64,000 bases of DNA from Propionibacterium australiense (GTDB taxonomy: Bacteria > Actinomycetota > Actinomycetes > Propionibacteriales > Propionibacteriaceae), in NCBI RefSeq assembly GCF_003666605.1, contig NZ_RCIV01000009.1:1-64000 (forward strand), given 5' to 3'. Below are positions 1-9,587 of this stretch, one piece after another. The notes beneath the pieces are model-generated. The model searched no databases, was not told where the DNA came from, and was given only the letters and a program-made list of their open reading frames with translations. A program made the translations under genes and the position numbers. Each line of letters starts with the position of its first letter. Position 1 is the first letter of the stretch.

Positions 1-542
1 TCATTCGCACCCGACACGTTCGACGAATACGCCCGCAGATCATCAGGACACGCCGACGACACCCCACCAGCGGCACCCGGAGCCGGCTCAGACCACGGAG
101 TCGTCACCGGATCATGAGGCTCCGGCAACGGCACCTGGTCCGGACCCGCAGGCGGCTGATCTGTCCCCCAGAAACCATCCCACAGGCCCTTCAAGAATGA
201 CTCCCGGTCCTGCCTGTCCGCCCACTCCTTCGCCTCCTTGCGGCGCTGCCTCTCGGCCGTTGCGGCCTCCTTCAGCTTCTGCACCTCGGCAGCCAGGTCA
301 TCCAGGGCCGAGGCAATGTTCGTGCAATCCGTCGACGCCGCCTTCGCATTCGACTCGAACACATCCGCGTAATGACCCTTGAAATCAGTCAACGCGGTCG
401 TCGCCCACGACGACCGCGAGGTCGCCTGAGTCTTCAGCGTGCTCGACAGTGTTGTCGCAGCAGACTTCAACGTGTCAGCCGCACCATCATCAAACGCAAC
501 CGGCTCGTCATACGCACCAAGCTTGTCCGAATACTCAGCCAT
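1..542 (-). CDS. Probable type VII secretion cargo protein, C-terminus cut by window edge
   Basis: The frame is open for 180 codons and runs off the left edge, so only the N-terminal part is seen. The ATG at 542 has GAGGA 6 nt upstream. Residues 1-120 look helical, with W46 followed by F54, Y58 and F62, a spacing like WXG100/ESX-type helical hairpins, and a charged coil at about 85-112. A Pro/Gly-rich linker covers about 128-162 and a new segment begins near C165. Type VII effectors commonly have such an N-terminal domain, a linker and a variable C-terminal (often toxin) domain. A WXG100 gene lies just upstream on the same strand. Codon use differs from the rest of the window: many NNT codons (GCT, GAT, GGT, TTT) and frequent NNG, which suggests transfer. 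The activity cannot be told because the C-terminal domain is missing. Confidence 0.6.
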   Translation of the reverse strand, partial: MAEYSDKLGAYDEPVAFDDGAADTLKSAATTLSSTLKTQATSRSSWATTALTDFKGHYADVFESNAKAASTDCTNIASALDDLAAEVQKLKEAATAERQRRKEAKEWADRQDRESFLKGLWDGFWGTDQPPAGPDQVPLPEPHDPVTTPWSEPAPGAAGGVSSACPDDLRAYSSNVSGAN

Positions 543-564
543 CAGATGTCCTCATGTCGCTGGT

Positions 565-571
565 GGGGGGG
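565..571. repeat. G7 homopolymer in the leader of the type VII cargo gene
   Basis: A run of seven G inside a G/T-only stretch (562-578) lies 23 nt upstream of the cargo start codon. It sits between the terminator after the WXG100 gene and that start codon. Such tracts can slip in replication or form G-quadruplexes; no effect is shown here. Confidence 0.5.
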
Positions 572-676
572 TGGTGGGATGCCATGAGGCGCAGTCGAGG
601 CCATGGCCACCAGCTCAAGCCAGGCCGGACGCAGTCAAGAAATAGTGGAAATGGAAGAAGGAGGGGAAGAAAAGAG

Positions 677-718
677 ATGAGGGGTACCGCCCCGGATCCC
701 CGGGACGGCACCCCTCAT
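677..718 (-). terminator. Rho-independent terminator after WXG100 gene
   Basis: Outer arms ATGAGGGGT/ACCCCTCAT with further pairing inside. On the minus strand the stem is followed by CTCTTTTCTTCC, a T-rich tail. It lies between the WXG100 gene and the cargo gene, so the two may be only partly co-transcribed. Confidence 0.75.
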
Positions 719-723
719 GCGTG

Positions 724-1008
724 TCAGGCAGCGCCGCCGGCGCTGAAGATGTCCTGCGAGATCTGCATCGTCTGCCGCTGAAGCTCGTTGAGCTTCTCGA
801 CCATCTGGTCCAGCGCGGTTCGGGTGGCAGGCCAGGTATCGCCGCTGAACTTGTCGGCCAGCGGGCCGTCCCAGTTGCTCTTGTCGCACAGGATCTCGCC
901 CTGAGTCTTCAGGTTGTTCAGCTGATCCATCAGGCCACCGTTAGTGGTGCTCTCGATCTGCTTGATCGCGTTCTGAGCCGCTTCCGTCGAAAGTACACGA
1001 CCGCTCAT
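724..1008 (-). CDS. WXG100-family (ESAT-6-like) protein
   Basis: A 94-residue protein, the usual length for WXG100 proteins, which pair as helical hairpins and are exported by, or escort cargo to, type VII (ESX) systems. The WDG motif (W47-D48-G49 counting from the first ATG) falls mid-protein between two predicted helices. An unusual cysteine lies five residues before the Trp. Two ATG codons sit in tandem (1011 and 1008). GGAGG ends 1 nt before the first and 4 nt before the second, so the second is preferred. The probable cargo gene follows downstream after a terminator. No secretion ATPase (EccC) or membrane component is in the window, so the apparatus lies elsewhere or beyond the left edge. 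Confidence 0.8.
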   Translation of the reverse strand: MSGRVLSTEAAQNAIKQIESTTNGGLMDQLNNLKTQGEILCDKSNWDGPLADKFSGDTWPATRTALDQMVEKLNELQRQTMQISQDIFSAGGAA

Positions 1009-1286
1009 CATGCCTCCATCTCAATAGGGGTGAACAGGACACCCCGGTGTGGGGCATCACCTCAACCGAGGCTAGTCCCAGCTGCCGCACAGGGGCCACC
1101 CAGCTCCTCATCATGCGGACAGACTCTGACACCATGCGACCACGACCAACTGGCGCCATGATTTCTGCTTAGAGACGACGAATCACCTAGCCACACTGTG
1201 ATTCACTCCACCGGGCGGCTGCCCCTGACACTCAGCCCACCCCCGTCGTGTCCCCTCCATCTCAGGGTTCAATCGGGGTGCCCTGT

Positions 1287-2855
<1,569 letters not shown>

Positions 2856-3151
2856 GTGCCTGCCCGCAGGACGAAACCTTTCCACCGAACGGGCTCCTGG
2901 TCCTTCCTCACACCACGTGGATGCCATTCGGACCCCTGGCCGTTCAGGCCTCCTCCCCCGTCGGCTCGACGCGTGCCCCAGTCGCCCGGACTCGGCGCGG
3001 TGTGGCGGGACGGCGGCACCCAGGATCGCGGTCCGCCGGTGCGTTCCACGCCCCGGGCTCAGCCCGCCCGGGCCCCGGCCCGAGTCCTCGGAGTGGACAC
3101 GTTCTCGCGGCTCGGGCCCGGCGCCCAGCAGCCTCGGCCGGTCCCAGACGC
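2856..3151. other. Non-coding gap between guaB promoter and groEL terminator
   Basis: About 300 nt without a convincing gene. Open frames cross it on both strands (for example 2921-3379 +), but they run into groEL antisense and have no ribosome site or recognisable protein. I see only GC-rich sequence with short inverted repeats. Confidence 0.5.
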
Positions 3152-3193
3152 AGTGGGGGCGGGCAGGACCCTGAGGTCCTGCCCGCCCCCACT
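3152..3193 (-). terminator. Hairpin terminator after groEL
   Basis: A perfect 19-bp stem (arms 3152-3170 and 3175-3193) with loop CTGA, starting 21 nt after the groEL stop. No T-run follows on either strand. Confidence 0.75.
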
Positions 3194-3213
3194 GAGCGTC
3201 GGAGTCGTCCGGC

Positions 3214-4815
<1,602 letters not shown>

Positions 4816-5112
4816 TTACTTCTCGACGACCGCGAGGATGTCGCGGGCATTGAGCAGGAGGTAGTCCTTGCCGTCGTACTTGACCTCGGTGCCGCCGTAC
4901 TTGCTGAAGATGATGACGTCACCCTCGGCGACGTCCATGGGGACGCGAGCGCCCTTGTCGTCGATGCGGCCCGGGCCGGCGGCGATGACCTTGCCCTCCT
5001 GCGGCTTCTCCTTTGCGGTGTCGGGGATCACCAGGCCGGAGGCGGTGGTGGTCTCGGCTTCCAGCGGCAGAACGAGGACGCGGTCCTCGAGCGGCTTGAT
5101 CGTGGTGGCCAC
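4816..5112 (-). CDS. groES: 10 kDa co-chaperonin GroES
   Basis: 98 residues starting at GTG 5112 ([14 protein letters not shown]), the usual length and N-terminus of GroES. An in-frame GTG at 5130 would add six residues absent from the family. AGGGG lies 7 nt before 5112, so the shorter start is chosen. The mobile loop ([12 protein letters not shown]) and the roof hairpin are visible. It caps the GroEL ring. First gene of the groES-groEL operon, with about a 100-nt leader behind two CIRCE operators. Confidence 0.96.
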   Translation of the reverse strand: MATTIKPLEDRVLVLPLEAETTTASGLVIPDTAKEKPQEGKVIAAGPGRIDDKGARVPMDVAEGDVIIFSKYGGTEVKYDGKDYLLLNARDILAVVEK

Positions 5113-5208
5113 GTCAAACCCCTTTCTCACTAGTCAGCGCCATGCGGCGCGAATTCCTGTCAGTGGTGGATTGACCAGGAGGACGTCGTCGCGGTGCCAT
5201 CCCCTGGG

Positions 5209-5235
5209 CTGGCACTCCCCTGCCGGGAGCGCCAG
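5209..5235. promoter_or_regulatory. CIRCE operator, promoter-distal downstream copy
   Basis: CTGGCACTC, nine nt, GAGCGCCAG: the CIRCE architecture (GCACTC-N9-GAGTGC) with one changed base in the right arm. CIRCE is bound by the heat-shock repressor HrcA. It lies downstream of the predicted groES transcription start. Confidence 0.8.
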
Positions 5236-5240
5236 AACCA

Positions 5241-5269
5241 AAGCTATACCTGCTTTAGCACTCGATCAA
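5241..5269 (-). promoter_or_regulatory. groESL promoter
   Basis: On the minus strand a TTGATC -35 (5264-5269) is 17 nt from TAGCTT (5241-5246); TATAGC at 5243-5248 is an alternative -10. The -35 sits inside the upstream CIRCE, as expected for HrcA-blocked promoters. Confidence 0.7.
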
Positions 5270-5281
5270 ACCGAGTGCCAG
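5255..5281. promoter_or_regulatory. CIRCE operator, upstream copy
   Basis: TTAGCACTC, nine nt, GAGTGCCAG. Eight of nine arm positions match the consensus, and the site overlaps the groESL -35. Together with the 5209 copy it gives two HrcA sites flanking the promoter. Confidence 0.93.
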
Positions 5282-5293
5282 AGCGGTCCGGGG

Positions 5294-6283
5294 TCACGAC
5301 TCGGTGATGAGGCCCTTGGCCACGAGCCACTCGTAGGCCACGTCGGCGGGCTCGCGGCCATCGACGTCCACCTGGGCGTTCATGGCGATGAGCTCCTCGT
5401 CGGTGAGCAGTTCGGTGACGGCGCCGAACAACCGGTCGTAGGCCTCGGTGTGCTGTGCGTAGGTGTCCTGTCGGATGATCATCGACACGTTGTAGTTCGG
5501 CAGGAACTCCAGGTCGTCCTCGAGGACCACCAGGTCGAGCGACTTGATGCGTCCGTCGGTGGTGAAGATCTCACCGAAGGTGCACACCCCCTCGGCCGTC
5601 GCCGAGTAGATGGCGCCGACGTCCATGAGCATGCGCCGGGACGAGCCCAGGTCAATGCCGTAGGTCCGGGCCAGCGGCTCGAACCCGTCGTTGCGGTTGT
5701 TGAACTCGGTGTCCAGGCAGAAGCTCAGCTCCGAGGGGTCGAGCCCGGCCAGGTCGGAGAGCTTGGTGATGCCCAGGCGCTTCCGGGTGCTCTGGGTGAT
5801 GGCGATGCCGTAGGTGTTGTTCGCCGGTGTCGGCGGCAGCCACACCAGGCCGTTGAGCAGGTCCTCGTCGCGCACGGCCTCGTACTGGGCCTGCTCGCCG
5901 GGGACGGGATCGGTGTGGCCGAGATAGCTGATCCAGCCGGTTCCGCTGTAGTCCCACAGCATCTCGATCTGGCCGCTCAGCAGCGCCTGACGCGAGGACG
6001 AGGAGCCGGGGATACCGGTGAGGTCCGACACGTCGGCCCCGGCCGACCGGAGCAGGATGACGGCGATCTTGCCGAGCACGAGCTGCTCGGTGAAGGCCTT
6101 GGAACCCGCCTTGACGCTCACGCCGCTCAGGTCGATGCCGGCGAGCTCGCCGGCGAGCTCGCCGGTGCGGGTGAAACCGCCGGAGGTGCCCAGCCCGCAG
6201 GCACTGAGCACGATGGCCAGGGCGAGGGCGGGCACGGCGAGCAGGGCCCGGAGCCGGCCGGCCAGGTTCTTCACGTGCTCCAT
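5294..6283 (-). CDS. Osmoprotectant ABC transporter substrate-binding lipoprotein
   Basis: 329 residues. A lipoprotein signal peptide ends in the lipobox LSAC with C29, so the protein is anchored outside the membrane. The rest is an OpuAC/ProX-type domain that binds glycine betaine, choline or related quaternary amines (for example GSKAFTEQLVLGKI near the mature N-terminus and the WDYSGTGW segment). AAGGGG lies 9 nt before the ATG and only 1 nt separates it from the permease gene upstream. Last gene of a four-gene operon (permease, ATPase, permease, binding protein), the OpuC/OsmVWXY layout. The ligand cannot be fixed from sequence alone. Confidence 0.9.
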   Translation of the reverse strand: MEHVKNLAGRLRALLAVPALALAIVLSACGLGTSGGFTRTGELAGELAGIDLSGVSVKAGSKAFTEQLVLGKIAVILLRSAGADVSDLTGIPGSSSSRQALLSGQIEMLWDYSGTGWISYLGHTDPVPGEQAQYEAVRDEDLLNGLVWLPPTPANNTYGIAITQSTRKRLGITKLSDLAGLDPSELSFCLDTEFNNRNDGFEPLARTYGIDLGSSRRMLMDVGAIYSATAEGVCTFGEIFTTDGRIKSLDLVVLEDDLEFLPNYNVSMIIRQDTYAQHTEAYDRLFGAVTELLTDEELIAMNAQVDVDGREPADVAYEWLVAKGLITES

Positions 6284-6284
6284 C

Positions 6285-7019
6285 TCACAGCCCCTTCGGT
6301 GCGACGACCATCTCCATGACCTGCCCGAGCCATTCGACGAGCAGGGCGAGCAGCGCCACGATCACGGCACCGGAGATGAGGATGCGGAATCGGAACAGGG
6401 AGATGCCGGTCTGGATGAGGGCACCCAGGCCACCGGCGTTGATGAAGGTGGCAAAACTGGCGGTGCCGACGAGCAGCACCAGCGCGGTGCGGATGCCCGC
6501 GAGGATGACCTTCGAGGCCAGTGGCAGCTCGATGCGCAGCAGCACGCCCAGCGACGAGATGCCCATGCCCCGGCCGGCCTCCACCAGGGCCGGGTCGACC
6601 CCCTGCAGCCCGGTGATCGTATTGGCGAGCACCGGGAGGAAGGCGTAGATGCTCAGCGCGACGACGGCGGTCGGCGTGCCGAAGCCCATGGCCATGGCGA
6701 GCAGGACGACCAGTCCGATGACCGGCGCGGACTGGCCGGCGTTGGCGACGGCGAGCACGGCGGGTGTGACGCGGCGGATACCGGGCCTGGTCAGAGCGAT
6801 GCCCAGCGGCACGCCCACGACGAGGACGACGGCGGCGCAGATGAGGGTGAGCACCACGTGCTCGCCGAGCAGGGTGCCGACGGTCCCCCACGCCAGCTGG
6901 CGGGACTCGATGTCGTCGAGGTCGGCGGTGGCGCGCCAGAGCACCCAGATCAGGGCCCCGGCGACGACGATGACGGGGATGCCCCAGAACAGCTGGCGTT
7001 CGTTCCTGTCCATGCTCAT
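6285..7019 (-). CDS. Osmoprotectant ABC transporter permease (second)
   Basis: 244 residues with about six membrane helices and the BPD_transp_1 EAA loop (VEAGRGMGISSLGVLLRIELP region, around residues 140-160) that docks on the ATPase. It forms the channel with the permease at 8236-8877 for uptake of compatible solutes. The start overlaps the ATPase stop by 4 nt (ATGA), which indicates translational coupling. Confidence 0.9.
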   Translation of the reverse strand: MSMDRNERQLFWGIPVIVVAGALIWVLWRATADLDDIESRQLAWGTVGTLLGEHVVLTLICAAVVLVVGVPLGIALTRPGIRRVTPAVLAVANAGQSAPVIGLVVLLAMAMGFGTPTAVVALSIYAFLPVLANTITGLQGVDPALVEAGRGMGISSLGVLLRIELPLASKVILAGIRTALVLLVGTASFATFINAGGLGALIQTGISLFRFRILISGAVIVALLALLVEWLGQVMEMVVAPKGL

Positions 7020-8239
7020 GGGCGCTCCTGCCCCTGGGACGGTCCGGCGGGTCTGTGTCCCGAGGCCCGGCCGGCCTCATGGTCCCTGACCGCCTCGGGC
7101 GCGGCATTGACGCGGCGCACGTGCGCGGTCACCTCGTTGAAGGTGGCGATGCCGAGGAAGTGCTCGTTCTCGTCGACGATGATGGCGCCCTCGTGCAGCG
7201 AGGTGACCAGGGCGTCGAGCACCGTGTCGAGGCTGGAGTCCTTGCTGAGCAGGATGGGCTGGCGGCCGGGCCGGGCGCGCACGACAGGGCCGCGCAGGTT
7301 GACCGTCCAGTACCAGTCAACGATGGCGTCGTCGGCGTCCAGGACGATGACCTGATCCGTGTCGTTCCGGCGCGCCCGCTCCAGCACCTCGGGGACCGGG
7401 TCACCGACGTGGACGAGGACGGCCGGTTCCAGCCGGATCGAGGAGACCTTCTCCAGGGCCAGCTGCTTGAGGGCCGAGCCGGCACCGGTGAAGTCCGCGA
7501 CGAAGTCGCTGGCGGGGTTGGCGAGGATCTCCGAGGCGGTGTCGTACTGGGCGATGCGCCCGTTCTCGGCCATGACGCAGATCCGGTCGCCGAGTTTGAT
7601 GGCCTCGTCGATGTCGTGGGTGACGCACACGATCGTCTTGTGCAGCTTGGACTGCACGTCCAGCAGTTCGTCCTGCAGACGCGAACGGGTGATCGGGTCG
7701 ACCGCGCCGAAGGGCTCGTCCATGAGCAGGACGGGCGGGTCGGCGGCCAGTCCCCGGGCCACGCCGACGCGCTGCTGCTGGCCGCCGGACAGCTCCCTGG
7801 GGTAGCGGTCCCGATAGGCGGACGGGTCGAGACCGACCAGTTCGAGCAGTTCGTCGGTGCGCCGCCTGATGCGTTTCCTGTCCCACTTCAGCAGATGGGG
7901 GACGACCGCGATGTTGGCTGCGACGGTCATGTGCGGGAACAGTCCGCCGCCCTGGATGACGTAGCCGATGCGACGGCGCAGGGTGTCGGGGTCGAGTTCG
8001 CGGGTGTCCTGGCCGTCGATGGTGATCGTGCCGCTGGTGGGTTCGATGAGGCGGTTGATCATCTTGAGGCTCGTCGTCTTGCCGCAGCCGGACGGGCCGA
8101 CGAAGGTGACGAACTCGCCCGCGTCGATGGTCAGGCTGAGGTGGTCGACGGCCGGCTCGGTCTGGCCCGGGTACCGCTTGACGACGTCGGTGAAGACGAT
8201 CTCGCTGCCCCTGGTGTTGTCGGTACTGGCTGTGCTCAT
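7016..8239 (-). CDS. Osmoprotectant ABC transporter ATPase with CBS domains
   Basis: 407 residues from ATG 8239 (MSTASTDN). The open frame extends much further upstream, but only over the permease gene. The ABC domain has Walker A GPSGCGKTT, signature LSGGQQQR and Walker B LLMDEP. Two C-terminal CBS modules (about 270-395) are typical of OpuA/OpuCA, where they sense ionic strength or c-di-AMP. It overlaps its neighbours by 4 nt on both sides. It powers import of betaine-type osmolytes. Confidence 0.93.
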   Translation of the reverse strand: MSTASTDNTRGSEIVFTDVVKRYPGQTEPAVDHLSLTIDAGEFVTFVGPSGCGKTTSLKMINRLIEPTSGTITIDGQDTRELDPDTLRRRIGYVIQGGGLFPHMTVAANIAVVPHLLKWDRKRIRRRTDELLELVGLDPSAYRDRYPRELSGGQQQRVGVARGLAADPPVLLMDEPFGAVDPITRSRLQDELLDVQSKLHKTIVCVTHDIDEAIKLGDRICVMAENGRIAQYDTASEILANPASDFVADFTGAGSALKQLALEKVSSIRLEPAVLVHVGDPVPEVLERARRNDTDQVIVLDADDAIVDWYWTVNLRGPVVRARPGRQPILLSKDSSLDTVLDALVTSLHEGAIIVDENEHFLGIATFNEVTAHVRRVNAAPEAVRDHEAGRASGHRPAGPSQGQERP

Positions 8240-8877
8240 GCGCGGATTCCCTTCGAGATGGTGACCCGCCCGAGCAGGGCGAGCACGGCGTCGGCGATGA
8301 GTGCGACGACCACGACGCCGACGGTGCCGACCAGGGCGTAGTTGAGTGCGTTCCTGCCACCGATCTGGGTCAGCCCGGTGAAGATGTACGAGCCGAGCCC
8401 GGGGCCGAGCACGTAGGCCGCGATGGCCGCCACGCCCATCGACATCTGCGTCGAGACGCGCAGACCGGTGAGGATGACGGGCCAGGCCAGCGGCAGCTGC
8501 ACCCGCAGGAAGACCGCGAGCGGCTTCATGCCCATGCCGCGGGCCGACTCGATGAGTGCCGAGTCGACGCCCAGAAGTCCCACCACGGCGTTGCGCAGGA
8601 TGGGCAACGTCGCGTAGAAGGTGACGACGGCCACCGAGGTGACGGTGCCGATGCCGAACAGCGGGATGAACAGGCCCAGCAGCGCGAAGGACGGGATCGT
8701 CAGACCGATGGTCGAGATGGCGTTGGCGACCGGTTCGAGCCGCGGCACGCTCGTGACGACGACGGCCAGGACGATGGCGATGACGGCGGCGAGCAGCACG
8801 GACTGGACGACGAGGCTGGCGTGCTGGTACATGCGGAACGCGATGTCGGCCCAGCGCGAGGCGATGAAGGCTCCCAT
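8236..8877 (-). CDS. Osmoprotectant ABC transporter permease (first)
   Basis: 213 residues, first gene of the operon, with five to six membrane helices and an EAA loop (IESARGMGMKPLAVFLRVQLP region). Paralogous to the permease at 6285-7019; the two differ in their N-terminal helix number. ATG at 8877 is preceded by AGGAGAACC, a good ribosome site. A 60-nt AT-rich stretch upstream (8930-8998) should hold the promoter. Confidence 0.9.
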   Translation of the reverse strand: MGAFIASRWADIAFRMYQHASLVVQSVLLAAVIAIVLAVVVTSVPRLEPVANAISTIGLTIPSFALLGLFIPLFGIGTVTSVAVVTFYATLPILRNAVVGLLGVDSALIESARGMGMKPLAVFLRVQLPLAWPVILTGLRVSTQMSMGVAAIAAYVLGPGLGSYIFTGLTQIGGRNALNYALVGTVGVVVVALIADAVLALLGRVTISKGIRA

Positions 8878-8944
8878 GGTTCTCCTGATCGGTCAGCGTC
8901 CAAGGGGGACGCACCGGACAAAGAACTGTTGAACCCACAATAGA

Positions 8945-8962
8945 CGACGAAATTTTTCGACG
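8945..8962. promoter_or_regulatory. Inverted repeat in the promoter region of the osmoprotectant operon
   Basis: CGACGAAA-TT-TTTCGACG, pairing at seven of eight positions, in the AT-rich gap upstream of the operon. TATTGT at 8937-8942 (minus strand) is a possible -10 next to it. A candidate operator; the regulator is unknown. Confidence 0.4.
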
Positions 8963-9042
8963 GACACACGCAGTCAATTCACTTCACCACTAAAATTTGT
9001 GCCCGCCACCGGGCGGACCGTCCGGCACCGCAGCGGCGGACG

Positions 9043-9076
9043 GGGCCGGGCGGCCCGGAGATCCGGGCCGCGGCCC
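9043..9076 (-). terminator. Hairpin after the Nudix gene
   Basis: Nested stems GGGCCG/CGGCCC and CGGCCCGGA/TCCGGGCCG with a 2-nt loop, just downstream of the 9084 stop. No T-run. Confidence 0.6.
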
Positions 9077-9083
9077 GTCGTGC

Positions 9084-9581
9084 TCAGGCCAGGACCGTCC
9101 AGCTGGCGCCGGTCGGGTGGCCGTTCTCGTAGGGGATGACGGCGTGGAACTGCGGCACCTGCGGGTCGAAGACGAGCGGCACGAAGTAGCGGTCGCCCTC
9201 CCACATCTCCAGCCGGCCGAGCTCGTCGATGCGTTCCCAGGTGAGCGGGCCCTCCTCGTTCGCCGCCGGCACCTCGCCGTGCCAGCGGTGGACGAGGAAG
9301 ACGAAACCGAACTGGTCCGAGCCGTCCGGGTTGAAGCCGGGCCAGCTGACGGTGCCGGCCAGCCTCATGTCGTCGACCTCGATGCCGGCCTCCTCCCGCA
9401 GCTCGCGCTTCATGCCGGCTGCCACGTCCTCGTCGCGTTCCACCTTGCCGCCCAGGCCGTTGTACTTGCCGAGCTGGTCGTCGTCGGGACGGGCGACGCG
9501 GTGCACCATGAGCACCCGCTCGCCGTCGGGGTGCAGGACGAAGGCCAGGGTGGTCAGCTGCGGGCAGATCACGGGAGCCAC
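9084..9581 (-). CDS. Nudix hydrolase (MutT/8-oxo-dGTPase-like)
   Basis: 165 residues with a complete Nudix box Gx5Ex7REUxEExGU (GKVERDE ... REEAGI, around residues 45-67). It hydrolyses a nucleoside diphosphate linked to another group; Mg2+ is bound by the EE pair. The spacing and the downstream WPGF segment resemble the MutT family that removes 8-oxo-dGTP, but specificity is not provable. Start is GTG 9581, 6 nt after the bluB-cobT stop, so it probably rides on that transcript. Confidence 0.88.
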   Translation of the reverse strand: MAPVICPQLTTLAFVLHPDGERVLMVHRVARPDDDQLGKYNGLGGKVERDEDVAAGMKRELREEAGIEVDDMRLAGTVSWPGFNPDGSDQFGFVFLVHRWHGEVPAANEEGPLTWERIDELGRLEMWEGDRYFVPLVFDPQVPQFHAVIPYENGHPTGASWTVLA

Positions 9582-9587
9582 CGCCTG

